Below are positions 26,105-36,354 of a DNA stretch of 64,000 nucleotides, in pieces. The first letter of the stretch is position 1; the number at the start of each line of letters is the position of its first letter. The notes under the pieces are model-generated. The model had not been told where the DNA came from and did no database searches. It saw only the letters and a list, made by a program, of their open reading frames with translations. Position numbers and translations under genes: made by a program. This DNA comes from Bacillus gaemokensis. Its GTDB lineage: Bacteria > Bacillota > Bacilli > Bacillales > Bacillaceae_G. The stretch lies in contig NZ_LTAQ01000001.1 in assembly GCF_001590835.1 (NCBI RefSeq), positions 635,132-699,131 on the forward strand, read 5' to 3'.

Positions 26105-28441
26105 CTACATGAAATCATACGGTGAAATGTTTTCCACATCCATTTCTTCACCATCAATTGTTACAAGCTGTACTTCTCCTTCCGACTCCTGCAAACGACC
26201 TGCTAACGTCGTTTGACGCATTGCATCATCAAGACGATTTACCCCAGATTGAAAAGCTGATTCTTCTCCGCAAATAATTAAAAACTTTTTACTTCTCGTA
26301 ATACCTGTATAGATTAAATTACGGCGCAACATTCGATAATAGCTCTTTACAATCGGCATGATTACAATTGGGAATTCACTTCCCTGCGACTTATGAATGG
26401 AGCAGCAATAAGCATGTGTAATTTGATTTAAATCTGGCTTTATATACGTTACTTCAATACCATCAAATGAGACGACGACCATATCTTGTTTTTCCACATT
26501 TTCTTTTGCATAAAATACAGAAACAATTTCTCCGATGTCCCCATTAAACACTTGGCTTTCTGGTTGATTTACGAGCTGTAGTACTTTATCACCTGTTCGA
26601 TACACAACATCACCGTAGGCAATTTCTCTACTTTTTTCTTTTTTCGGATTGAATACTTCTTGGAGTGCCTCATTTAGCACATTAATACCTGCTGGCCCGC
26701 GGTACATAGGCGCTAAAACTTGTACATCTCTTGCGCTAAAACCTTTCGTTTTCGCGTTTTCACATACTTGCTTTACAACTTCAACAATTTGAGTTCCCGC
26801 ACAACCAATAAACGAACGGTCTTTTTTATTTTGCGCTAAATCTGACGGCAACGTGCCTTTTTTTATCGCATGGGCAAGCTGAATAACAGATGATCCTTCT
26901 GCTTGACGGTAAATTTCTGTTAACTTCACTGTCGGAATTGCACCTGCATCTAATAAATCTTTCAATACTTGTCCAGGTCCTACCGACGGCAATTGATCTT
27001 CATCACCTACAACAATTACTTGAATGTTTGTTGGCAATGATTTAAACAATTGATTCGCTAGCCAAATATCAACCATTGAAAATTCGTCAATAATAAGTAA
27101 TTTCCCTTGTACAGGATCTGTTTCATTACGCTGAAAGGCTCCCTCAGGAGTCCAGCCAAGCAAGCGATGAATTGTACAAGCAGGAAGCCCTGTTGACTCA
27201 CTCATTCGTTTCGCAGCTCGCCCAGTCGGAGCTGTTAACAGAATTGGAAATGGATTATCATCACTGTAATCTTTCGGATTTAACGATAACCCATGCAGCG
27301 AAGCGTACATTTCGACAATCCCTTTAATAACAGTTGTCTTCCCTGTTCCTGGTCCACCCGTTAATAGCATCATCGGTTTATGAAGCGCAGTTTGAATCGC
27401 CTCTTGCTGAAGTGGAGCATACTGTACTTTCAATTGCTCCTCAATTTCCCCTAATGTTAACAGTACCTCCGCTTCAGGAAACGAAGGCGTCTCTTCTTGA
27501 TTCATAAGACGGCGAATTGATTTGACAACACCCTTTTCAGAATAGAATAAAGACGCTAAATAAATGCGATTTTCTTCTATTATGACTTTCCCTTCGCCTT
27601 GCATCATTTCAACACATTGTAATATATCTTCTTCCGTCACAACACCATCTTGATTATTTAAAAGCGACACAGTTTCTCGAACAAGTTGATCTTTTTCCAT
27701 ATAAACATGACCTTCTTGTAACGAAACATTTTCTAACGAGTAGAAACATCCTGCTCGCACACGGTCGTTATGGTTACCAGATATCCCAAGCGCTCGTCCT
27801 ATATCATCAGCTCTTCCAAAACCGATGCCATCAACTTCCTCAATAAGTTGATATGGATTATTCCGAATTACCTCAAGTGTCATTTCTTTGTATTGCTGAT
27901 AAATTTTAATTGAGAGCTTCGTTCCAAATCCATAACCATTTAAAAAGCTCATAACTTTTTCAAGGCCTTGGTGTTCAATAATTGTGTCATATATTTCTTG
28001 TGCTTTTTGCTTGTTTACAACCCCCTCTAATGCAGCAGGGTCATCCATAATTTTAGAAATAGCATGTTCCCCAAGGTGATCAACAATCTTTTCCGCTGTT
28101 CTCTTCCCGATTCCTTTAAATAAATCACTTGCTAAATATTGCACCATACCTGTTTTTGTTTGGGGTAATTCTTTTTTAAATGTTTCAACTAGATATTGCT
28201 TTCCGTACTTTGGGTGGTCTTTAAAGTGACCAGTCAATGTAAACACTTCATCTTCATGCATACGGGGAAAGTGACCGTTAATCATCACTTTTTTTTCGTC
28301 GTATGTTTCATTTGTTTCAATGATTTTCATACTGACAACGGAATAGAGGTTTTCTTCGTTGTGGAAAATGGTATGAATAACTTGTGCTTTTATAAATTTT
28401 TTCTCTTCCTCAAACAAATCCATCGCATGTTGATTTCCCAT
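26105..28441 (-). CDS. recD2: ATP-dependent DNA helicase RecD2
   Basis: 778 residues. N-terminal OB-like region and helix-hairpin-helix repeats (LFKGIGKRTAEKIVDHLGE; DGIGFGRADDIGRALG), then superfamily 1B helicase: Walker A LTGGPGTGKTTV near 358, Walker B LLIIDEFSMVD, motif III VGDEDQLPSVGPGQ, and motif VI YTGITRSKK. The extended N-terminus without RecBC marks RecD2 (YrrC). A 5'-3' helicase in mismatch repair, replication-fork maintenance and transcription-linked repair. Downstream of the TPR gene, as in B. subtilis yrrB-yrrC. Confidence 0.96.
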   Translation of the reverse strand: MGNQHAMDLFEEEKKFIKAQVIHTIFHNEENLYSVVSMKIIETNETYDEKKVMINGHFPRMHEDEVFTLTGHFKDHPKYGKQYLVETFKKELPQTKTGMVQYLASDLFKGIGKRTAEKIVDHLGEHAISKIMDDPAALEGVVNKQKAQEIYDTIIEHQGLEKVMSFLNGYGFGTKLSIKIYQQYKEMTLEVIRNNPYQLIEEVDGIGFGRADDIGRALGISGNHNDRVRAGCFYSLENVSLQEGHVYMEKDQLVRETVSLLNNQDGVVTEEDILQCVEMMQGEGKVIIEENRIYLASLFYSEKGVVKSIRRLMNQEETPSFPEAEVLLTLGEIEEQLKVQYAPLQQEAIQTALHKPMMLLTGGPGTGKTTVIKGIVEMYASLHGLSLNPKDYSDDNPFPILLTAPTGRAAKRMSESTGLPACTIHRLLGWTPEGAFQRNETDPVQGKLLIIDEFSMVDIWLANQLFKSLPTNIQVIVVGDEDQLPSVGPGQVLKDLLDAGAIPTVKLTEIYRQAEGSSVIQLAHAIKKGTLPSDLAQNKKDRSFIGCAGTQIVEVVKQVCENAKTKGFSARDVQVLAPMYRGPAGINVLNEALQEVFNPKKEKSREIAYGDVVYRTGDKVLQLVNQPESQVFNGDIGEIVSVFYAKENVEKQDMVVVSFDGIEVTYIKPDLNQITHAYCCSIHKSQGSEFPIVIMPIVKSYYRMLRRNLIYTGITRSKKFLIICGEESAFQSGVNRLDDAMRQTTLAGRLQESEGEVQLVTIDGEEMDVENISPYDFM

Positions 28442-28467
28442 CTTTCCTCTCCTTTCCGGTCTCTCTC

Positions 28468-28536
28468 ACTTTAACGAGCAGTAAAGCCCCCACCTTATTC
28501 TTCCAAATTAGATGAGGGGTAACTGCACGTTAAGGT
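28468..28536. repeat. Imperfect-palindrome element, copy 2
   Basis: Arms TTAACGaGCAGTaAAgCCCC (28471-28491) and GGGGTaACTGCaCGTTAA (28516-28533) with a central CCCCCACC...TGAGGGG extension. It shares the taacg-gc-gtaaa core with the element at 1072. It fills the gap between the TPR gene and recD2 and has no clear T tail. Confidence 0.6.
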
Positions 28537-28543
28537 ACAATCT

Positions 28544-29203
28544 CTATTCAGCCTCTTGTTCTAATAAACGAACACCATTTCCTGCTAAAAAGTGATCTGG
28601 CTGAATCTCAGTCGCCTTCTTAAATAGAGCAAGTGCTTTCTCATTATTTTCCTCAAACACATATGCCACACCTAAATTGTAATATGCATCTGCATGCTCT
28701 TCGTCCATTTGTAATACCTTTTCAAAATAAGGTTTTGCGTATTGAATATGTTCTAGTCGTGCAAAGCATAGTCCGCATTGGAATACTGCTTCTACATCCG
28801 TCTCATCTAATTCAGCTGCTCTTTGTAAAAATGGCAGTGCAAGACGATCATTCCCAAGTTGCACATGTGTAATCCCAAGCATAAACGTCACGTCTGCTGA
28901 TTGTAACCCAGCTTTCATTGCTTGTTCAAATACCGCTTTTGCTTCTGCAAATTGCTCTTGTCCATAATATACGTTTCCTAACCCATAATAGGCGGCAGCT
29001 GATTTTTCATCTAGCTCTATTGCACGTTTATAAAACAGAATCGCACGCTCACTATCACCTAGTACATCTAATAAATTTGCAAAGTTGACGTATCCAAGTG
29101 CATCTTTCGGATTTTCTTCAATTGCCTCTGTAAAGTTTTTGGCTGCTTCTTCCCAGTTTCCTTCTTGCATATATTGAATGCCTGCTTCAAGTTTATTTGA
29201 CAT
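28544..29203 (-). CDS. yrrB: TPR-repeat protein YrrB
   Basis: 219 residues from MSNKLEAGIQYMQEGNWEEA; GAGGTGAGG lies upstream. Built from six tetratricopeptide repeats (EAAKNFTEAIEENPKDALGYVNFANL, ERAILFYKRAIELDEKSAAAYYGLGNVYY and so on), forming a right-handed superhelix for protein binding. The structure of B. subtilis YrrB is a TPR scaffold; its partners are not firmly known. Soluble. It lies between mnmA and recD2. Confidence 0.9.
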   Translation of the reverse strand: MSNKLEAGIQYMQEGNWEEAAKNFTEAIEENPKDALGYVNFANLLDVLGDSERAILFYKRAIELDEKSAAAYYGLGNVYYGQEQFAEAKAVFEQAMKAGLQSADVTFMLGITHVQLGNDRLALPFLQRAAELDETDVEAVFQCGLCFARLEHIQYAKPYFEKVLQMDEEHADAYYNLGVAYVFEENNEKALALFKKATEIQPDHFLAGNGVRLLEQEAE

Positions 29204-29271
29204 GTTCCTCACCTCTACAACAAATTATAACAAAGAATCTATTTTCCAAGCGAACAAAAATTCGCTGTTGT

Positions 29272-29306
29272 AAAAAAGAAACCTCTGACCGCTAATCGGC
29301 AGAGGC
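29272..29306 (-). terminator. Terminator after mnmA
   Basis: CCTCTGcCGATTAGCGGtCAGAGG-type stem (about 9 bp with one bulge) followed by TTTCTTTTTT on the minus strand. Confidence 0.75.
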
Positions 29307-29315
29307 TTCTCAATT

Positions 29316-31593
<2,278 letters not shown>

Positions 31594-31628
31594 CAGATCT
31601 CCTTCTTTCCAAATCGTTTCACAAGGAA

Positions 31629-32045
31629 TTAAATGTAAAACATATAGCCCCCGTGATTTTCTTCCTCATAGCGTACTAAATCTTCTAAAGTTGTACTATC
31701 TAATACTTCTTGTACGGCATCACGAACACGCATCCATAACTGGCGCTGCGCTGGTTCTTCCTCTTCTATCATTTCAACCACGCTAATCGGACCTTCTAAA
31801 ACACGAATTACATCACCAGCTGTAATGTTAGCTGGTTGGTCAGATAATACGTAACCACCGTATGCGCCGCGTGTACTCTTTACAAGACGAGCGTTACGGA
31901 GTGGAGAAATTAATTGCTCTAAATAATGTTCAGATAAGTCATGTGCCTGCGCGATTGATTTTAAAGAAATCGGGCCCTCACCAAACTTTTTCGCAAGATC
32001 AATCATAATTGTTAAGCCGTAACGGCCTTTCGTTGAAATTTTCAT
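31629..32045 (-). CDS. cymR: Rrf2-family cysteine metabolism repressor CymR
   Basis: 138 residues. Winged-helix N-terminus MKISTKGRYGLTIMIDLAKKFGEGPISLKSIAQAHDLSEHYLEQLISPLRNARLVKSTRGAYGGYVL and a dimerisation helix; the three Cys of Fe-S Rrf2 proteins (IscR, NsrR) are absent, which separates CymR from them. In Bacillus and Staphylococcus CymR with CysK represses cystine uptake and the yrrT-mtnN-mccAB operon, whose genes lie at 7.7-11.2 kb here. Located upstream of the cysteine desulfurase. Confidence 0.93.
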   Translation of the reverse strand: MKISTKGRYGLTIMIDLAKKFGEGPISLKSIAQAHDLSEHYLEQLISPLRNARLVKSTRGAYGGYVLSDQPANITAGDVIRVLEGPISVVEMIEEEEPAQRQLWMRVRDAVQEVLDSTTLEDLVRYEEENHGGYMFYI

Positions 32046-32351
32046 CTATTTCGCACCTCTTTTCAAATTTTCACTTCTATTGGTCAAATCTTTATTCGTA
32101 AAAAGAACACAATTTAAAATCCTATGAAATTATAGCATAATATAGTATTATAAGAAATTTCAACTTGTGTATTCAAAATGATAACACAAAATCATATTGA
32201 AAAACTCGGAAATTATTACAATTAAGAGAAAAATGAAAAACCTTTATGTAATCACTTACATAATACACTTACATACATCATTACGTTTTAGTTTTCCACT
32301 CAAAAGATGATACCATATAATGAGAATATATACTAAGGGAGACGGTTATTA
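32046..32351. promoter_or_regulatory. Divergent cymR/rarA promoter region
   Basis: 306-bp AT-rich gap with no ORF. For rarA: TTTCCA (32293-32298), 17-bp spacer, TATAAT (32316-32321). On the minus strand several TATAAT-like boxes occur near 32120-32150, one likely serving cymR. No further structure seen. Confidence 0.6.
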
Positions 32352-33626
32352 ATGAAACAACCACTCGCACATCGAATGCGTCCGGTAAACATTACAGAAA
32401 TAATTGGGCAAGAGCATTTAGTTGGTGAAGGGAAAATTTTATGGCGAATGGTTCAGGCAAACCATTTCCAGTCGATGATTTTGTACGGTCCTCCTGGCAC
32501 AGGAAAAACATCAATTGCAAGCGCCATCGCGGGCAGTACCGGGACGCCATTTCGCCTATTAAATGCTGTTACTCATAATAAAAAAGATATGGAAGTTGTT
32601 GTGCAAGAAGCGAAAATGCACCGCCACCTTGTTTTAATTTTAGATGAAGTTCACCGCTTAGATAAAGCAAAACAAGACTTTCTCTTACCACATTTAGAAA
32701 GCGGGCTTCTTACCTTAATTGGGGCAACAACGAGCAATCCATTCCATGCAATTAACTCCGCTATTCGTAGCCGTTGCCAAATCTTTGAACTACATGCACT
32801 AACAGAAGATGATATTTTAATTGGTTTAACACGCGCGCTTGAAGATAAAGAAAAAGGTCTAGGCGAATATGATGTAACTGTTACAGATGAAGCACTACGT
32901 CACTTTGCAAATGCATCAGGCGGAGATATGCGTTCCGCATATAACGCACTGGAGCTTGCTGTTTTGTCTAGCTTTACAACCAATAATCAAGCAGCTGAAA
33001 TCACACTGGAAATCGCCGAAGAATGTTTACAGAAAAAAAGTTTTGTTCATGACAAAGGCGGAGATGCTCATTATGACGTACTATCTGCGTTTCAAAAATC
33101 AGTACGAGGTAGCGACGTGAATGCTGCACTTCACTATTTAGCTCGGCTCATTGAAGCCGGTGACTTGCAAAGCATCGGCAGACGCCTGCTTATTATGGCA
33201 TATGAAGATATCGGACTAGCTAACCCACAAGCTGGACCACGAACACTCGCTGCGATTGAATCAGCAGAACGCGTTGGGTTTCCTGAAGCTCGTATCCCAC
33301 TTGCCAATGCCGTTATCGAGCTTTGCCTTTCTCCAAAATCGAATTCAGCATACAAGGCACTTGATGCAGCACTTCACGACTTACGGAATGGTCAAACAGG
33401 CGATGTACCAAGTCATTTGAAAGATAGTCATTATAAAGGTGCTGAATCGCTAGGTAGAGGCGTTGGATACTTATATCCACACGATTATCCAAACGGATGG
33501 ATCGAGCAACAATACTTGCCCGATAAAATTAAAAACAAGCAATACTATAAACCAAAAACGACTGGAAAATTTGAACAAGCACTCTCTACTGTTTACGAAA
33601 GATTGCAAAACTCGCATAAAAAGTAA
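32352..33626 (+). CDS. rarA: Replication-associated recombination protein A (RarA/MgsA)
   Basis: 424 residues. AAA+ ATPase with Walker A YGPPGTGKTS near 47-56, Walker B LILDEVHRLDK, sensor 1 GATTSNP, and arginine-finger IRSRC; the C-terminal MgsA domain contains GAESLGRGVGYLYPHDYPNGW. A clamp-loader-like ATPase at stalled forks. The B. subtilis orthologue is YrvN, next to cymR as here. Confidence 0.95.
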   Translation: MKQPLAHRMRPVNITEIIGQEHLVGEGKILWRMVQANHFQSMILYGPPGTGKTSIASAIAGSTGTPFRLLNAVTHNKKDMEVVVQEAKMHRHLVLILDEVHRLDKAKQDFLLPHLESGLLTLIGATTSNPFHAINSAIRSRCQIFELHALTEDDILIGLTRALEDKEKGLGEYDVTVTDEALRHFANASGGDMRSAYNALELAVLSSFTTNNQAAEITLEIAEECLQKKSFVHDKGGDAHYDVLSAFQKSVRGSDVNAALHYLARLIEAGDLQSIGRRLLIMAYEDIGLANPQAGPRTLAAIESAERVGFPEARIPLANAVIELCLSPKSNSAYKALDAALHDLRNGQTGDVPSHLKDSHYKGAESLGRGVGYLYPHDYPNGWIEQQYLPDKIKNKQYYKPKTTGKFEQALSTVYERLQNSHKK

Positions 33627-33677
33627 TCTAAAAGGGAATTCTAAGCAAAAACGATACGATTACTGGAGGTTTCGCTT

Positions 33678-34322
33678 ATGAAAACGCGCCAAGATGCATG
33701 GACTAGAGAAGACGATCTCCTTTTAGCAGAAACCGTTTTACGACATATTCGCACAGGAAGCACACAACTAAAAGCGTTTGATGAAGTTGGAGACAAATTA
33801 AACCGCACTTCTGCCGCTTGTGGGTTTCGCTGGAATGCTGAAGTTAGACAAAATTACGAGGATGCGGTACAGCTTGCGAAGAAGCAAAGAAAAGATTTAA
33901 AGCGTTCTGAAGCAAATGTAGAAAAACAGCAGCTATTAGAGCCAAAAACCAAAATCGTAATTGACGCTGAATTTTCTGAAGAGCTTATCCCGAGTAAAGC
34001 TTCCCTTACAATACAAGATGTGATCGTATTTTTGCAAAACTTGGAGCACAATAATCCTCACGTAGAAAAGGTACAAATTGAAAATGAAGGCTTGCATACG
34101 CAGCTTGCTTCGTTACAAAAAACGAATAATGAACTAGAAGCAAAACTAGCAGTATTAACAAAACAGCAACAAGCCATCGAAGAAGATTATGCAATGCTTG
34201 TTAGAATTATGGACCGCGCTCGAAAACTTGTGTTAGTAGATGAACAGGCAGATCAAATTGCCCCTATTTTCAAAACAGATCAGAACGGAAATTTAGATAT
34301 TATTTATACGGCTGAAAATTAA
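33678..34322 (+). CDS. RsfA-family transcriptional regulator (Myb-like)
   Basis: 214 residues. N-terminal Myb/SANT-like helix-turn-helix (WTREDDLLLAETVLRHIRTGSTQLKAFDEVGDKLNRTSAACGFRWN, about 8-55), a basic linker, a middle conserved block SLTIQDVIVFLQNLEHN, and a C-terminal coiled coil of about 45 residues (ENEGLHTQLASLQKTNNELEAKL). B. subtilis RsfA is a prespore regulator tuning sigma-F genes; Bacillus species have several paralogues, so the exact member is unassigned. GGAGG lies 9 nt upstream. Ends in a strong terminator. Confidence 0.88.
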   Translation: MKTRQDAWTREDDLLLAETVLRHIRTGSTQLKAFDEVGDKLNRTSAACGFRWNAEVRQNYEDAVQLAKKQRKDLKRSEANVEKQQLLEPKTKIVIDAEFSEELIPSKASLTIQDVIVFLQNLEHNNPHVEKVQIENEGLHTQLASLQKTNNELEAKLAVLTKQQQAIEEDYAMLVRIMDRARKLVLVDEQADQIAPIFKTDQNGNLDIIYTAEN

Positions 34323-34363
34323 AATACTCCCCACCTAACATTGAAAGGTGGGGAGTATTTTTT
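34321..34363 (+). terminator. Terminator after the RsfA-like gene
   Basis: AAAATACTCCCCACCT pairs perfectly with AGGTGGGGAGTATTTT, followed by TTTTA; begins on the stop codon. Confidence 0.9.
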
Positions 34364-34446
34364 ATATAAATCTAAAAACAGATAAGGGAATATATTACTT
34401 TTATGTGATTATAAACCTAACGAATTATTGAGGGGAGAGGTTATCT

Positions 34447-34632
34447 ATTTCACTAACAATTTTCAAAATTACACTTGGTATTCTCGTTGTGATTTTAGGA
34501 TTTTTCACAATTAAAAGCTTAAACAAGACTTCCTCATACAAATCGGATAAATATGATAATTATTTATTATTTTTAGTCGCCTTTGAATCTATTTTATTAC
34601 CGATGTGGGTATTTCATTTCAAAATGAATTAA
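34447..34632 (+). CDS. Candidate small membrane protein initiated at ATT
   Basis: An uninterrupted 61-codon frame opens right after GGGGAGAGG with an ATT 6 nt downstream; no ATG, GTG or TTG is available before the first transmembrane helix. The protein has two hydrophobic segments (about 3-21 and 39-57), a polar loop KSLNKTSSYKSDKYDN, and ends HFKMN. Codon use and the ribosome binding site look genuine. Its 3' end overlaps the convergent gene at 34619 by 14 nt. Either an ATT-start gene or a decayed gene whose ATG was lost. No family recognised. Confidence 0.5.
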   Translation: MSLTIFKITLGILVVILGFFTIKSLNKTSSYKSDKYDNYLLFLVAFESILLPMWVFHFKMN

Positions 34633-34873
34633 TATACATGAAAGATAGCTCTTTCACTTCTAAGTTATGCCTATCAGCCGCCTCTTTCGCAACTTCCATC
34701 GCTTCTTCTTTCGTTTTCAAATGTTCCGCAATTACTTGACATGCTTGGCAATACGCTTTTTCATTTCCAGCCAATTTATGAGTAATTCCATTTTTACAGC
34801 TAAATTTTACAAGCCATCCTTTTGAATTTTCCCATACTCCTACAAATGCTACCGCTGGATGTAATTGTTCCAT
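34619..34873 (-). CDS. Hypothetical 84-residue soluble protein
   Basis: 84 residues: an N-terminal beta-rich part (AVAFVGVWENSKGWLVKFSCKNGITHKLAG) with Cys in YCQACQVI, then a helical KTKEEAMEVAKEAADRHNLEVKEL segment. GGGGGAG precedes the ATG. The beta-beta-beta-alpha pattern recalls small DUF2188-like folds, but I cannot assign it. Monocistronic. Confidence 0.65.
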   Translation of the reverse strand: MEQLHPAVAFVGVWENSKGWLVKFSCKNGITHKLAGNEKAYCQACQVIAEHLKTKEEAMEVAKEAADRHNLEVKELSFMYINSF

Positions 34874-34962
34874 GCTTTCTCCCCCTAGCTAAGTGTAAGT
34901 ATTTCCAATTATATTATAAACGGTAAATAAAAATATACGGATAAATACATCCATTAGAAACC

Positions 34963-34998
34963 AAAAAGTGTATTCCTCTAATGAGGAATACACTTTTT
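34963..34998. terminator. Terminator after tcdA
   Basis: AAAAAGTGTATTCCTC pairs with GAGGAATACACTTTTT around TAAT; symmetric tails allow use on either strand. Confidence 0.88.
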
Positions 34999-35004
34999 TA
35001 TCCG

Positions 35005-35772
35005 TTATTCTTGCCCTACACGCTTCACTTCTACATGCTTCAAACGTTCACGCACAACGTGACTTGCCATAATTAAGCCAGCCACAGATGGTACGAATGC
35101 ATTTGAGGAAGGTGGTAATTTCGCTTTACGAATTTTTGCGTTTTCGTCTGGAACGATTTCTTTACGAACCTCTTCGCGAATTACGATTGGATTTTCGTCA
35201 GAAAATACAACTTTCACACCTTTTTTAATACCTTCTTTGCGAAGCTTCGTACGAATCACTTTCGCAATCGGGTCTGTATGTGTTTTAGAAATATCCGCAA
35301 TACGGAAACGAGTTGGATCCATTTTATTTGCTGCACCCATACTTGAGATGATTTTAATTTTTCGTCGCAAGCATTGTTTAATTAAATGAATTTTGAACGT
35401 AATTGTATCAGATGCATCCACTACGAAATCTAAACCATGTTTAAAGAACTCTTCATACGTTTCATCTGTATAAAACATTTCTAATCCAATTACTTCACAG
35501 TCTGGATTAATATCAGCAATACGCTCTTTCATTAATTCTACTTTTGAACGACCTACTGTAGAAATTAATGCATGAATTTGACGGTTCACATTTGTAATAT
35601 CAACAACGTCTTTATCAACCAATACAAGACGTCCTACACCAGAACGTGCTAACGCTTCTGCTGCAAACGAACCTACGCCGCCAATCCCTAAAATACCTAC
35701 TGTACTATTTTTTAATATTTCAAGACCTTCTTTTCCGAAGGCTAGTTCATTACGTGAAAATTGATGTAACAT
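35005..35772 (-). CDS. tcdA: tRNA threonylcarbamoyladenosine dehydratase TcdA
   Basis: 255 residues from MLHQFSRNELAFGKEGLEIL; the reading frame extends 53 codons upstream, but those residues look non-coding and B. subtilis YrvM is 254 long. E1-like (ThiF/MoeB) fold: ATP-binding GILGIGGVGSFAAEALARSGVGRLVLVDKD near 28-57, then DVTNVNRQIHA and VVDASDTITFK. Cyclises t6A to ct6A at position 37 of ANN-decoding tRNAs. The start is preceded by AGGAG 10 nt upstream. Confidence 0.92.
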   Translation of the reverse strand: MLHQFSRNELAFGKEGLEILKNSTVGILGIGGVGSFAAEALARSGVGRLVLVDKDVVDITNVNRQIHALISTVGRSKVELMKERIADINPDCEVIGLEMFYTDETYEEFFKHGLDFVVDASDTITFKIHLIKQCLRRKIKIISSMGAANKMDPTRFRIADISKTHTDPIAKVIRTKLRKEGIKKGVKVVFSDENPIVIREEVRKEIVPDENAKIRKAKLPPSSNAFVPSVAGLIMASHVVRERLKHVEVKRVGQE

Positions 35773-35940
35773 GCGTCCTACACTCCTATTACAAAAATGG
35801 TCTACCATGTATTCTAGCGTTTTTCCGACTATTTGTATAGAAAAAGTTATAGAATTCCTAAAAATACATATCCAAAAAGGATAATACAGGAAATCAAGTT
35901 GTTCCAGTCCTAAAAAATCCCGAAAATACAAAAAGTGTAG

Positions 35941-36300
35941 CCGCTATCTTGACCGGACTTTTTAAACCTCCTCTTCAAATCCTTCTTTAAAAGGAGGATT
36001 CAGAGAGCCGAGCTGTTCGAGACGCTGAAGCCAGGAGGAGCAGAGTGTAGAGGGACTACACGAGCACCGGACTGGCGAAGCAACGAAGAAATGCGACCGC
36101 TATCTGAACCGGACTTATCTGAACCGGACTTTTTAAACCTCCTCTTCAAATCCTTCTTTAAAAAGGAGGATTCAGAGAGCCGAGCTGTTCGAGGCGCTGA
36201 AGCCAGGAGGAGCAGAGTGTAGAGGGACTACACGAGCACCGGACTGGCGAAGCAACGAAGAAATGCGACCGCTATCTGAACCGGACTTTTTAAACCTCCA
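35941..36300. repeat. Tandem structured repeat, about 2.2 copies
   Basis: Unit 1 is 35941-36096 (156 bp), unit 2 is 36097-36268 (172 bp) and a partial third copy begins at 36269. Units differ at only a few bases plus an extra 15-bp ttatctgaaccggac in unit 2. Each holds an AGGAGG/CCTCCT-type stem and a GTGTAG/CTACAC hairpin. No ORF of substance. It accounts for the 582-bp gap between aspS and tcdA. Confidence 0.9.
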
Positions 36301-36310
36301 ACCTCCGCTA

Positions 36311-36348
36311 AAAAAAGCCTAGATGGGTTTAGTATAACCACCTAGGCT
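36311..36348 (-). terminator. Terminator after aspS
   Basis: GAGCCTAGGTGG pairs with CCATCTAGGC and is followed by seven Ts in the minus direction, 7 nt beyond the aspS stop. Confidence 0.85.
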
Positions 36349-36354
36349 CCGTTC

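Noticed and set aside
35941-36300. CRISPR array
   Set aside because: Only about two long units (156 and 172 bp) without short regular repeats and unique spacers.
35941-36300. Assignment to the bcr1 repeat
   Set aside because: Length is similar, but the TTTAT flanking motif is absent and I cannot compare sequences here.
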